A stretch of DNA of 64,000 nt from NCBI RefSeq assembly GCF_001971705.1, contig NZ_CP019327.1, positions 2,108,001 to 2,172,000 of the forward strand, written 5' to 3'. Below are positions 35,718-44,595 of this stretch, piece by piece. The translations under genes and the position numbers were made by a program. The notes beneath the pieces are model-generated. The model worked only from the letters and a program-made list of their open reading frames with translations. It was not told the origin of the DNA and ran no database searches. The DNA is from Natronorubrum daqingense. Lineage in GTDB: Archaea; Halobacteriota; Halobacteria; Halobacteriales; Natrialbaceae. Within the stretch, counting starts at the first letter, position 1; every line of letters begins with the position of its first letter.

Positions 35718-36122
35718 TTACTCGGGACTCGGCGTCTGCGCGTGAGAGAGGTACGAAGCCAGATCGGACGTCGTCAGAATGCCGATGACGCCCTCGTCGT
35801 CGTCCACGATCGGGAGGTGATGGAAGCCGTGTTCGACCATCGTGTCGGCGGCGTCGCGAATACTCTCCTGTGCGCGCCCCGTCGTGACGTTCTGGCTCAT
35901 GTACGTCGACACCGGCGTCCGGTCCTTCGGCTTGCGTTCGGCGACGATCCGCACGAAGTCGGTCGTCGTCAAGATACCCTCGAGTCCACCGTCGTCGTCG
36001 ACGACGATGACCGAACCGATCTCGTTCGCGAGCATCTCCTGTGCGGCATCTTCGACCAGCGTCTCCGGCGAAACCGTCGTCAGCGACGACGACATGACGC
36101 GAGCGACGAAAATATCGTCCAT
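35718..36122 (-). CDS. two-CBS-domain protein
   Basis: 134 residues, a bare CBS pair. CBS1 is VARVMSSSLTTVSPETLVED to DGGLEGILTTTDFVRIVAER; CBS2 is VSTYMSQNVTTGRAQESIRD to VIGILTTSDLASYLSHA. CBS pairs bind adenosine nucleotides or S-adenosylmethionine and regulate partners. The gene is divergent from the helicase-nuclease operon. Its own promoter has cttatagg on the minus strand (36143-36151), about 27 bases from the ATG, so it is probably leaderless. Confidence 0.93.
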   Translation of the reverse strand: MDDIFVARVMSSSLTTVSPETLVEDAAQEMLANEIGSVIVVDDDGGLEGILTTTDFVRIVAERKPKDRTPVSTYMSQNVTTGRAQESIRDAADTMVEHGFHHLPIVDDDEGVIGILTTSDLASYLSHAQTPSPE

Positions 36123-36142
36123 ACAGATGTGTGCTCGGTCAC

Positions 36143-36178
36143 TCCTATAAGAATTTGCTATGCGGAATCATCGCATAG
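36143..36178. promoter_or_regulatory. CBS gene TATA box and adjacent inverted repeat
   Basis: Minus-strand cttatagg (36143-36151) is the CBS gene TATA box. Just upstream is a perfect inverted repeat, CTATGCG (36158-36164) and CGCATAG (36172-36178) separated by 7 bases. It has the form of a dimer-binding operator, and lies in the shared region with the helicase operon, whose TATA box is 50 bases further right. Confidence 0.5.
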
Positions 36179-36227
36179 TCGGTCCGCCATCGACACCATA
36201 CAAACGAGATGCCGCGGACGGCGCACG

Positions 36228-36235
36228 TTTATATA
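36228..36235 (+). promoter_or_regulatory. TATA box of the helicase-nuclease operon
   Basis: TTTATATA about 32-39 bases ahead of the ATG at 36267. Transcription should start near 36255-36262, leaving a leader of only a few bases. This supports the ATG at 36267 over the long open frame that extends further left. Confidence 0.6.
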
Positions 36236-36266
36236 CGAACATCGCACAAGTCGGTCATATCAATCG

Positions 36267-38633
36267 ATGGCGTCTCAGGAACCCACCCTCCAGGGTACGT
36301 GTACGCTCCTTGCTGAACCCTGCTCGAGCGACGCTCTCTTCGACCACATCGCGACGGAGTACGCCGCACTCGCGGACGAGTACGAGCCACAGAACGTGCT
36401 GGTCTTAAAGCGCCACCCAGCAGGCCTCGAGAACCTCACCGAAGCCCTCGCAGCCGCCTCGACGGCGGACGATACGCCGAAATCACCGCGCGTCGAGTCG
36501 CTGCCCGAACACGCCTCGAAAGTACTCGAGGAGCACGACCCGACGCTGGATCGACTCGAGTACGAAGAACGGATCGAACTCATCTCGCTCGTGATCGACG
36601 GCGCGAGTCGCGACGTGCCGGCGTACCTCGAGCGCGCGAGCGACCACGAGAGTTTCGCCCGCGACGTTGGCCAGTTGCTGCTCGAGGCGACCCGCCAACA
36701 GTTGGGACTCACGGACGTCGAAGCCGAGGAGCCACGCGAGTCGCTGGCGTTTCTCTACGCGATGAACGACCGGTTTCACGCGGTTCTCGAGGAGCGAGAG
36801 TACGTCGAGCGTGCGGACGTCGTTCCACAAACGGTCGATCTGCTCGAGGGCGACGTCGGGGGGCTGCGAACGCGAGTGACGGACTCGATCGACGCCGTCC
36901 TCGCCGTCGAGTTCGAGGAGTATCGGCGACTCGATCGGCGGTATCTCGCCGCGCTTTCCGAAGACACTGCACTCGTCTGTCTGGGCGAGCGCCACGCCAG
37001 CGTCGAGCGGACTCGAGTCGAACCCGGTTGTATCGAAGATCACGTCGGGGACGGACTGACGGTCGAGATTCTCGATCCGCGACGCGATTGCAGGGAGACC
37101 ACGCCCGCCAGCCGTTCGCCACAGCAGGCGGTCAGTCGCTTCCTCGCGACTGGGGCGTGCCCCCAGGACTCGGCCGACGATAGTCCACAGCACTCGGCGG
37201 GCGCCGATCCAGGACACTCAGCCGGCGATGGATCGCGATCCGACGGGAGAAAACTCGAATCGAACGTCGCCGACGGCGTGTTCCGAATTCGAACGCAGAC
37301 GGCAGCCGAGCAGGTGAGCACCGTCGCGAGCGAAATTCAGGCGCTTCGCGATCGACACGGCTGGGGATTCGAGGAGTTCGCAGTCGCCGTCCCCCGAATC
37401 GAACGGGTCCCCGAAACCAGACGACGGCTTCGAGAGGCAGGGATTCCGACGGCGACGATCGGGACGCCCTCGCTCGCGGAGGACCCAGTGGTGCACGAAC
37501 TCTACGCGTTCGTCACCCTCCAGGGCGAACGCGAGCGTCGATCGGACCGCGTCGACGCCGAACTCGCCACAGAAGACGCTCGCGAACGGGCGAGTTCCGA
37601 CCAGCGTGCTCGAGGTCCGATCGATCCACGGGATCCGACGACGGAACCGAGTGACGTGGCTCTCGAGCGACTGCGTGCTCGAGTCGACGGACTCTCCCTC
37701 GAGACCGTCGAGTCGTGTTCACACTCGAGGGTCTCCCGCTCGCTCGAGCGCTGGATTCGACGGACGGACCTCAAGGGCCGAATCGCACGCGAGGAGAAGT
37801 GGGTCGACGCCCGCGAACAGTTCGCCAGTCTCCGGCGCGTGCTCGAGATCGCTCGCTTTGTCGAGGAGACCGACCTGGTCGGTCCCGACTGGCAGGGCTT
37901 GCGGCGGATGCTCCGCCGGACGATCCAGTACGACGCTCCCTACGTCCACGCGGTCGACGCCCAGCCACCGACCGGCGGCGTCACGGTCTGTGCGATCGAC
38001 GATCTGAAGTACGACACGCGAGAGGCAGTCTTCGTGCTCGATCTGATCGACGACGCCTATCCCGGCGAGCAGTTTCTCACGCAACTGTTTCCGACGGCGT
38101 GGGTTCGGGAGATGCCGACGTATCCGGCCGTAACCGACCCGTCCGTCGAAGACGTCACGGCGACGTTCGCCAGCGCGGATCCGGATGGCATCGGCGATCC
38201 GTTCGAGGCCTACCACGCTCAGCGCTCGCGTCGCCGCCTCGCACTCGGGGCTCGCGCGGCACGGTCGGCGCTCTACTGTTGTTCGTTCGAACGCGGTGCG
38301 GGCGGCCTCGATCGGACACACGACGTATCTCGGTACCTGCAACTGCTCGAGTCCGCACGCGGCAGTGATCTCCCGACCGTCGAACCCGAGACGACGGCAG
38401 CGATCCACGGCGAGCAAAACGCACTCGAGGCCGTACTCGCCCAGCCACACGGCGAACTCGAGCGAATCGTTCGGGAAGCGAGTACGGGCGGCGACGCCGA
38501 CCTCGCCACCACGGAAGAACTGTTCGAAGAGATCGCACTCGTCCTCGCACACGACGAAATCGACGACGAGCTAGCCGACGCCGTCCGCTCACAGTTCGAG
38601 TTCGCCGCCGGCGAGGTGATTCGTAATGAGTGA
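36267..38633 (+). CDS. AddB/RecC-like helicase-fold subunit without Walker A
   Basis: 788 residues. The N-terminal region that should carry Walker A reads TCTLLAEPCSSDALFDHIAT (residues 11-30) with no GKT, so ATP binding is probably lost. Blocks recalling the C-terminal helicase motifs remain: STVASEIQALRDRHGWGFEE to RRRLREAGIPTATIG (about 351-399, motif IV-like), TVCAIDDLKYDTREAVFVLD (573-592, motif V-like) and RSRRRLALGARAARSALYCC (653-672, motif VI-like). This is the state of RecC and of AddB-type partners. An 8-residue repeat linker occupies 299-322. The stop overlaps the next gene by 8 bases. The start at 36267 fits the TATA box. The assignment is by motif reading only. Confidence 0.72.
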   Translation: MASQEPTLQGTCTLLAEPCSSDALFDHIATEYAALADEYEPQNVLVLKRHPAGLENLTEALAAASTADDTPKSPRVESLPEHASKVLEEHDPTLDRLEYEERIELISLVIDGASRDVPAYLERASDHESFARDVGQLLLEATRQQLGLTDVEAEEPRESLAFLYAMNDRFHAVLEEREYVERADVVPQTVDLLEGDVGGLRTRVTDSIDAVLAVEFEEYRRLDRRYLAALSEDTALVCLGERHASVERTRVEPGCIEDHVGDGLTVEILDPRRDCRETTPASRSPQQAVSRFLATGACPQDSADDSPQHSAGADPGHSAGDGSRSDGRKLESNVADGVFRIRTQTAAEQVSTVASEIQALRDRHGWGFEEFAVAVPRIERVPETRRRLREAGIPTATIGTPSLAEDPVVHELYAFVTLQGERERRSDRVDAELATEDARERASSDQRARGPIDPRDPTTEPSDVALERLRARVDGLSLETVESCSHSRVSRSLERWIRRTDLKGRIAREEKWVDAREQFASLRRVLEIARFVEETDLVGPDWQGLRRMLRRTIQYDAPYVHAVDAQPPTGGVTVCAIDDLKYDTREAVFVLDLIDDAYPGEQFLTQLFPTAWVREMPTYPAVTDPSVEDVTATFASADPDGIGDPFEAYHAQRSRRRLALGARAARSALYCCSFERGAGGLDRTHDVSRYLQLLESARGSDLPTVEPETTAAIHGEQNALEAVLAQPHGELERIVREASTGGDADLATTEELFEEIALVLAHDEIDDELADAVRSQFEFAAGEVIRNE
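37161..37232 (+). repeat. three 24-bp in-frame tandem repeats in the AddB/RecC-like gene
   Basis: Units at 37161-37184, 37185-37208 and 37209-37232 encode PQDSADDS, PQHSAGAD and PGHSAGDG. They form a flexible, low-complexity linker between the N-terminal part and the helicase-like C-terminal half. The number of copies may vary among strains. Confidence 0.75.
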
Positions 38634-39693
38634 CAGTCCCGATACGCCGACGCCGACGCAGACCGGGTCAACAGCCAGTATCGAGCGTCTCCACGTCGAC
38701 GGACTCACGACCTCCGTTCGCTGTCCACGCAAGTACGAGTTAGCCCACGAACACGACCTCGAGTCGACCAGCGACGAGACGGCGGCTGAGGACCGAGTCG
38801 ATCTCCTCGGAGGTGCGCTCTGTGCGGCGTTACGAACCGGAGACACCGATCCGGATCGACTCCTCGATGCTGCCACGACCGCGCTCGAGGAACGCTGGAA
38901 CGACCACGACGAACGGTTTCACTCGCGCGAACAACGCCGCCACGTGCGCCGAGTACTCGACGCGACGCTCGAGGCGTACGTCGACCGGATCGGCGTCGAA
39001 CACGCCAAAGGGATCGACCGACTCACGAGCGAGACGAACGGCGAGGTGATCGGACCGACCCTCCCGCTCTCGAGTCGCGTGTCGCTGCCCGAGTCGGAAG
39101 CAGGTGACGCGAGCGTGACGCTCGAGTCGACCGTCGACTACCTCACCGCGGACGGACGATCCGTCGTCGGCGTTCGGTTCGTGCCGACGCTCGCACCGCT
39201 GGGACGACTTCGGTACCGACCCGAGTGGGAGGGAGATATCGAAGCCCAGTTCCACGACCACTTCGATCCCGAAGCGGACGTCTTCGAACCGGGATTCGTC
39301 GGTTCGCTGTTCGAGACGGCTGCCGTCGTCGACGGACTCCGCACCCGCTGTCAGCAGTTAGGGCTCGAGAACCGAACGTGTCGGTACGTACAGATACCGG
39401 TCGCCGATCGCTCGCAGACGACGGTGAACTGGGTTCAAGAGTCGGTCGACGCGAGTCTCGAGGTACACGACCTGACCGATCGCTACATCGACCACCACAC
39501 CTACGGGATGACGCACGAACACCGGAATCGAGCGGTCGACGACCGACTCGCGGCCGCCGTAGCGCGAATCGTCGACAGGAAATTCGAACCGGAAACGCGC
39601 TGGGAATCGATCTCGAGTGCGTCCTGTCCGGAGTGTGGCTATTCGGTCTGCTGTCAGGAGTATTTGGCCTCGGAGGTGCGATTCGATGGGTGA
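38626..39693 (+). CDS. Fe-S PD-(D/E)XK-like protein with lost catalytic residues
   Basis: 355 residues. It shows the layout of the AddB/Cas4-type nuclease with an iron-sulfur staple: Cys33 in SVRCPRKYELAHEH and Cys334, Cys337, Cys342/343 in SCPECGYSVCCQEYL near the end. Between them, STVDYLTADGRSVVGVRFV matches the core where an active enzyme has D...(D/E)xK. Asp171 remains, but the DYK position is Arg184-Phe185-Val186, so it is probably not a nuclease. It overlaps both neighbours (by 8 bases on each side), indicating strict co-translation. A structural or DNA-binding subunit of the complex is inferred. Confidence 0.72.
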   Translation: MSDSPDTPTPTQTGSTASIERLHVDGLTTSVRCPRKYELAHEHDLESTSDETAAEDRVDLLGGALCAALRTGDTDPDRLLDAATTALEERWNDHDERFHSREQRRHVRRVLDATLEAYVDRIGVEHAKGIDRLTSETNGEVIGPTLPLSSRVSLPESEAGDASVTLESTVDYLTADGRSVVGVRFVPTLAPLGRLRYRPEWEGDIEAQFHDHFDPEADVFEPGFVGSLFETAAVVDGLRTRCQQLGLENRTCRYVQIPVADRSQTTVNWVQESVDASLEVHDLTDRYIDHHTYGMTHEHRNRAVDDRLAAAVARIVDRKFEPETRWESISSASCPECGYSVCCQEYLASEVRFDG

Positions 39694-42600
39694 GAATCCT
39701 CACGAGCCGCGGGGCAATCAACAGGGCGTGATCGATAGTACGGCCGCCTGTACCTCCGTCGATGCCGGTGCAGGCACGGGGAAGACGACGACGATGCTCA
39801 TGCGACTCGAGCAGGCGATCGAGCGAGGCGACGTCGACCCCGCGGACGTGCTGGTGTTGACGTTCGCGAACGAAGCCGCGAGTAGTATTCGCGCTGCGGT
39901 GAGCGATCGCCTCGACCCGGAGACGGCCGCCGCGATCGACATCAACACGTACCACTCGTTTTGTTACGGGCTGGTCCGCGAGTACGCCTACTACCTCGGC
40001 TACTCGCCCGAATTCGACGTCGTCACTGAACGGACGCGACGCCGGATCGTGGGTCGTTTGCTCGCCGAGAACGAGTACGACTTCGCGACGACGATGGGAC
40101 GTGGTGAGCCGTCACCGGACGACGTCACCGCCGGCGTCGACCGGTTTATCCAATCGATGAGTCAGGAGGATATCACCCCGGACCAACTGGACGACCAGCT
40201 TCCCGCCGTCCGAACGCTCGAACTCTGCCACGAATTCGTGCTCTGGCTCGAGGAAACCGCCGAGGAGCGCCTCTCGTTCGACAACGAGGCGCTTCGGTAC
40301 TTTAACCGAGACGAACACCTCGAGGGGGCAGAATCCGCGCTCGTCGACTACGGGAAGCTGATCACGTTCTGTCGCGAAAAGATCGCGGAAGCGCCCGCCG
40401 CGTTTCGCGGCGACGAATTCGTCCGCGAGATCGATCACTACCTCACGCTCCTCCAACAGAGCGTGACGAACACGATCGACGCGCTCTCACTCGAGGAGCC
40501 GACGACGAAACAGCTTCCTCGAGCGCTCTTCGGAAACGAAATCTGGCGCGGCTCGACGGGTCGACTCGAGCAGAGCCCCTTCGGAAGGCTAAAGCACTAC
40601 GTCGAGTTCGTGCGTCTCGCGCGCCACTACACGGCCGTTTACGCCGATTACCACGCGACTCTCGAGGACGAACGGACGCTGGATTTCGACGAACTCGTGC
40701 GGACGGCGACGACGCTGGTTACCGACGACGGCGTTGCGGACGAGATTACGAGCCAGTGGACCCAGGTCTATTGCGACGAATTTCAGGACACAGACCGGAC
40801 CCAGTTTCGACTCATCACCGAACTCACGGACGGCCCCGACCGGCCCGATTTGCTCGCGATCGGCGACAAGGACCAGTCGATCTACGGCTGGCGCGGTACG
40901 GACCGGGAAGGCCTCGACAGACTTGCGACGGTCTACGACGACCACGAATCCTACGAACTCGAGCTCAACTTCCGCTCGAAACAGGAAATTCTGGCCCTAA
41001 CGAACCATTGCGACTACGGTCAACAGGGCTCGAAGACGCTTCGAGAGGCAGACAGAGCAACGTCGTCGACACCGGCAGACGAAGCTGACCTTGGCTCTGG
41101 CCCTCACACCATTTCCGAGTGCGACCGCGACCGCGAATCGCCGACCGGCGGCGAGCGCCGCGGCGACGAGTCAGCCGTCGACCGCGTCGTTAAAGTCGAG
41201 AGCGACGAGATCGACCGATCGACGGCCGAGCAGGTCGGGACGACGGTCTCGAGGCTGTTGAACGGCGACGCCGACGCCGTGTCACAGCGCTCGCTCGAAG
41301 ATATCGCGGTAATCGTTCGGACGAATCGCCACGCACAGGCCGTCGCCGCGGAGTTGAACACCCGTCAACTCCCCTACGAAATATCCGGCTCGGCCTACGG
41401 GGAGGTGTCGCCGGGACTGCAAACGCTCCTGTCGTATTTCCGCGTGCTCGTCGATCCCGCCGCAGACGCGCACCTGCGTCGGGTGTTACTCTACCGGTAT
41501 CGGGTGAGCGAAGCCGACCTCGCGACGTTACAGCGTCGAGACGGAACGCTGTACGACGCCGTGATGGGGCTCGAGTCGGATGCTGACGCCGGTGATGACG
41601 CAGACGCCGGTGCTGATACGGGCCTCGAGAGCAGCCTCGAACGACCTAAGCGAGTCCACAACGCACGGACCCACCTCGAGGAACTCGAGACGCTGCGGGA
41701 CGTCTACCCACTCTCCGGGTTCGTCGGCCGATTTCGGGAGGTGACGCGACTCGAGTGGTACTGCACGAGCGACGAGCGCGACGAACTCGGTCGCCTCGAG
41801 CGCTTCATCGAGTCATACACCGCAGATTCGGTGGTCCAGACGGTGACGCCGGCGTTCGTCGACGCGCTCGAGCGTACGCTCCGGAGTGGCTCGGGCGATC
41901 GGACGCGGGGTACCCACTCTGCCGACGCCATCGACGTGATGACGGTCCATCAGGCGAAAGGCCTCGAGTTCGATACCGTGTTGGTGCCGTACCTCTCCGA
42001 CGAGGAGTGGTGCGTCGAGCGCGATTACGCCCGACGGGCACGATACCAGCTACTAGCGGCCACCCTCGACGACGACGTCGACTCGCCGCTGCGTGCGGAT
42101 CTCGCGGCCGAAACGGTCGGCGAGGAGTGGCGGGTCCTCCACGTCGCGCTCACTCGAGCGGAGAACCACCTCTTCGTTTTCGGTTCGACGTACGATTACG
42201 ACGGCGAGGACGAGGAACTCGGCGCGTCGACGGCAGATGCGTGTTTGGCGGACGACCTCGAGTGGTCGGTCACCGGCGAGCAAATGACCCTCTGGGAATC
42301 CCTCACCAAGAGTTTCGAACGCGTTAGGGAGTCGTTTCCCGAAACAGTCGCCGACAGAACCGACGAAATCGCCGACTCTGCAGATCGAACGCCCGGAACG
42401 ATCACCTACTACTCCGGCTACGACGACCGGACCGCCGAGCCACTCGAGACCCGGACGGCCATCGAGACGGTTCACGACCTCGGGCGGATGCTCCGGGAGG
42501 GCACGTTGTTGCCTGTAGCCGACGCAGTGAGCGCTACCGGTGACGACGTTTTCGGTGGCACAAGCGACGACAACAGTGAATCGAGTACAACTGAGGCTGG

Positions 42601-43573
42601 CGGAACTGTCGCTGAAACCTCGAGTGCGAGTGCGAGTCGACGAGTGCCGAGCGAACGGCGGCTTTCGTCGCTGACTGGTGAAACCGTTCGATTCCCCGTC
42701 GGCACGCTCGCGAACGCGACCGACGTCCCCGCCGCCTTGCGACACAGCTACACCTCGCTTGCGACCCACGAGACGTGTCCGCGAAAGCACTACCTCGATC
42801 ACGTCGTTCACGCGATCGGCGATTCGTCCGTTCGGACACTCGAGGATGGGACACCTCTCGAGTCTCACTCTGAAGACGACGGGACCGTATCTGGCGATAC
42901 CGCCGTCCCACGCCTCGTCGGGACGGTTTTCCACGACGTTGCAGAGGAGGCGTTCTATCGAAACGACGCCACTCGAGACGACTGGCGAGAAGTCGCGATC
43001 CGGCAACTGACGGCGAGGGGCGTCCTCGAGCATCGAGAGCGCGTCCTCAGTTGTGTGGATCGGTACTTCGACGCGAGTGCGCCCGCGTTCGACGACCCGG
43101 TTCACGAGTGGGAGCCACTCGCCGCGGAAGTGCCGTTTACCCTCGCTGACGTGCCGAACGTCCGCGGTGACGTCGTCGGATTCATCGACTCGGTGCGACG
43201 GACCCCGGAGGGCGACCTCGTCGTGCTCGACTACAAGGCGACAGCCGAACGAATTTCGCCGTCCGAGGCGTCCCAACTGGCGTTGTACGTCCGAGCGTGT
43301 GAGCAGGCGTTCGACGAGCCAGTGACGGCTGCTGGCTACGTTTACGTCGGTCCCGTCGACGGCCCACGCGTCGACCTCTTCGCACCCGAGGAACTCCCCC
43401 CGTGGTCCAGTATCCATCGGACGCTCGAGGCGGCTGATGACCCCTCGTTCACCGAAACGACGACCGGCGAGCACTGCCAGTACTGTCCACACCGGTCACT
43501 TGGCTGTGCTCCCGAGGAATACATCGATGACCATCTAGAGACGGAACTGGCCGAGTCTGCGGGAGACGACTGA
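39686..43573 (+). CDS. UvrD-type helicase fused to Fe-S PD-(D/E)XK nuclease (AddA-like)
   Basis: 1295 residues. Helicase motifs are intact: Walker A DAGAGTGKTTT with Lys33, Walker B VYCDEFQDTDR with Asp364-Glu365, AIGDKDQSIYGWRG, LNFRSKQEI, IDVMTVHQAKGLEFDTVLVP and VLHVALTRAENHLFVFG. The C-terminal nuclease has VGFIDSVRRTPEGDLVVLDY with Asp1168, Asp1182 and Lys1184. Cysteines 1031 (CPRKHYL), 1264, 1267 and 1274 (CQYCPHRSLGC) fit a Fe-S cluster as in AddB and Cas4. AddA itself normally lacks the cluster, so this is a mixture of features. It is the last gene of the three-gene operon. Confidence 0.87.
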   Translation: MGENPHEPRGNQQGVIDSTAACTSVDAGAGTGKTTTMLMRLEQAIERGDVDPADVLVLTFANEAASSIRAAVSDRLDPETAAAIDINTYHSFCYGLVREYAYYLGYSPEFDVVTERTRRRIVGRLLAENEYDFATTMGRGEPSPDDVTAGVDRFIQSMSQEDITPDQLDDQLPAVRTLELCHEFVLWLEETAEERLSFDNEALRYFNRDEHLEGAESALVDYGKLITFCREKIAEAPAAFRGDEFVREIDHYLTLLQQSVTNTIDALSLEEPTTKQLPRALFGNEIWRGSTGRLEQSPFGRLKHYVEFVRLARHYTAVYADYHATLEDERTLDFDELVRTATTLVTDDGVADEITSQWTQVYCDEFQDTDRTQFRLITELTDGPDRPDLLAIGDKDQSIYGWRGTDREGLDRLATVYDDHESYELELNFRSKQEILALTNHCDYGQQGSKTLREADRATSSTPADEADLGSGPHTISECDRDRESPTGGERRGDESAVDRVVKVESDEIDRSTAEQVGTTVSRLLNGDADAVSQRSLEDIAVIVRTNRHAQAVAAELNTRQLPYEISGSAYGEVSPGLQTLLSYFRVLVDPAADAHLRRVLLYRYRVSEADLATLQRRDGTLYDAVMGLESDADAGDDADAGADTGLESSLERPKRVHNARTHLEELETLRDVYPLSGFVGRFREVTRLEWYCTSDERDELGRLERFIESYTADSVVQTVTPAFVDALERTLRSGSGDRTRGTHSADAIDVMTVHQAKGLEFDTVLVPYLSDEEWCVERDYARRARYQLLAATLDDDVDSPLRADLAAETVGEEWRVLHVALTRAENHLFVFGSTYDYDGEDEELGASTADACLADDLEWSVTGEQMTLWESLTKSFERVRESFPETVADRTDEIADSADRTPGTITYYSGYDDRTAEPLETRTAIETVHDLGRMLREGTLLPVADAVSATGDDVFGGTSDDNSESSTTEAGGTVAETSSASASRRVPSERRLSSLTGETVRFPVGTLANATDVPAALRHSYTSLATHETCPRKHYLDHVVHAIGDSSVRTLEDGTPLESHSEDDGTVSGDTAVPRLVGTVFHDVAEEAFYRNDATRDDWREVAIRQLTARGVLEHRERVLSCVDRYFDASAPAFDDPVHEWEPLAAEVPFTLADVPNVRGDVVGFIDSVRRTPEGDLVVLDYKATAERISPSEASQLALYVRACEQAFDEPVTAAGYVYVGPVDGPRVDLFAPEELPPWSSIHRTLEAADDPSFTETTTGEHCQYCPHRSLGCAPEEYIDDHLETELAESAGDD

Positions 43574-43621
43574 GCTGTAAAATCACTCGCTGTACGGTTG
43601 GAACGGTCCACGACTGCGCGC

Positions 43622-44041
43622 TCACAGCGACATGAGCACGACGGCGAGAACGGCGAACACGATTCCGAGACCGTTTCTGACCGTCAGCGACTCCTCGAGT
43701 GCGACGATCCCGATGATCGAGCTCACCGCGATGAACAGGCCGTAAATCGGGACGACAATGCTGACGGGACCGAGCTCGAGTGCGCGGTAGTACGCCAGGA
43801 GTCCGATCGCGAGAAGCACACCCCAGGCGACGATGTGTGGCGTTTTCGGGTGGGAAAGATACGGCCGAGGGGAGACACCCTGGTAGAGCAACAACCCGCC
43901 GAGCAGTCCGAGCATGATGGTATTCGAAAGGAAGACCGCCATCGTACTCGGAACCGTCTCCATCGCGACCTTGAGCAGCGGCGCGACCAGACTGTACGCG
44001 ACGAACGCGAGCACCGAGAGTGCGAGGTACTCTCGTTCCAT
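43622..44041 (-). CDS. half-size EamA-family transporter, second of pair
   Basis: 139 residues, about five membrane helices, one EamA unit: YLALSVLAFVAYSLVAPLLK, AVFLSNTIMLGLLGGLLLY, AWGVLLAIGLLAYYRALEL, PVSIVVPIYGLFIAVSSIIG and TVRNGLGIVFAVLAVVL. The usual EamA transporter is two such units in one chain. Here the upstream gene encodes the other, and the two touch (stop TAA and next ATG share base 44041). They likely form a heterodimer. Export of a small metabolite is the family role. Confidence 0.87.
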   Translation of the reverse strand: MEREYLALSVLAFVAYSLVAPLLKVAMETVPSTMAVFLSNTIMLGLLGGLLLYQGVSPRPYLSHPKTPHIVAWGVLLAIGLLAYYRALELGPVSIVVPIYGLFIAVSSIIGIVALEESLTVRNGLGIVFAVLAVVLMSL

Positions 44042-44460
44042 TAGCTCTCACCCGCACTAAGGACGATCGCGAGGACCGCACAGCCGATTCCGGCCGCGCG
44101 CGTCACCGACATCGACTCGTCGAGAAAGAGGATTCCCAACACCGAACTGCCGACGATGAACATACCGAAGATCGGGACGACGACGCTGACCGGGCCAGTC
44201 TCGAGTGCGGCCGTGTACGCCAAAATCCCCGCCGTGAGAAACGCGCCCGCGATGTAGATGTAACCGGCCTCGAGCGAGACCACGAGCGATGGATCGGCAC
44301 CGCCAGTCACCACCAGTACGCTGCTCGCAATCGCGAGAAAGACGAGCGTCGAGAGGAACAATCCCGGCGTCGCCGGCACGTCTTGCATCACGACGCTCGT
44401 GAGCGGCGCGACGAACGAGTACGCGAGGAGTGCTATCAGAACCCACAGTAAATACTCCAT
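44041..44460 (-). CDS. half-size EamA-family transporter, first of pair
   Basis: 139 residues with the same five-helix layout: YLLWVLIALLAYSFVAPLTS, LFLSTLVFLAIASSVLVVTG, YIAGAFLTAGILAYTAALET, PVSVVVPIFGMFIVGSSVLG and a final helix AAGIGCAVLAIVLS. It is closely related to the next gene, down to GPVSxVVPIxGxFI, and was probably produced by duplication. The two together would make a complete EamA/DMT transporter. Confidence 0.87.
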   Translation of the reverse strand: MEYLLWVLIALLAYSFVAPLTSVVMQDVPATPGLFLSTLVFLAIASSVLVVTGGADPSLVVSLEAGYIYIAGAFLTAGILAYTAALETGPVSVVVPIFGMFIVGSSVLGILFLDESMSVTRAAGIGCAVLAIVLSAGES

Positions 44461-44595
44461 ACAACGTCACTGCTATCGAATCAGTATAAACACCACGGGC
44501 TATCCGTCAGGACCACTCCCCTCGACGCCGTTCCCGACGACCGGGGTCGAAGTGCGATGGTGACGGTTTATCTTCACTCGAGCGAACATTCCCGT

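Noticed and set aside
35697-36266. Upstream extension of the AddB/RecC-like gene across the CBS gene
   Set aside because: It runs antisense through the CBS gene and across a TATA box. The ATG at 36267 fits the promoter and protein start.
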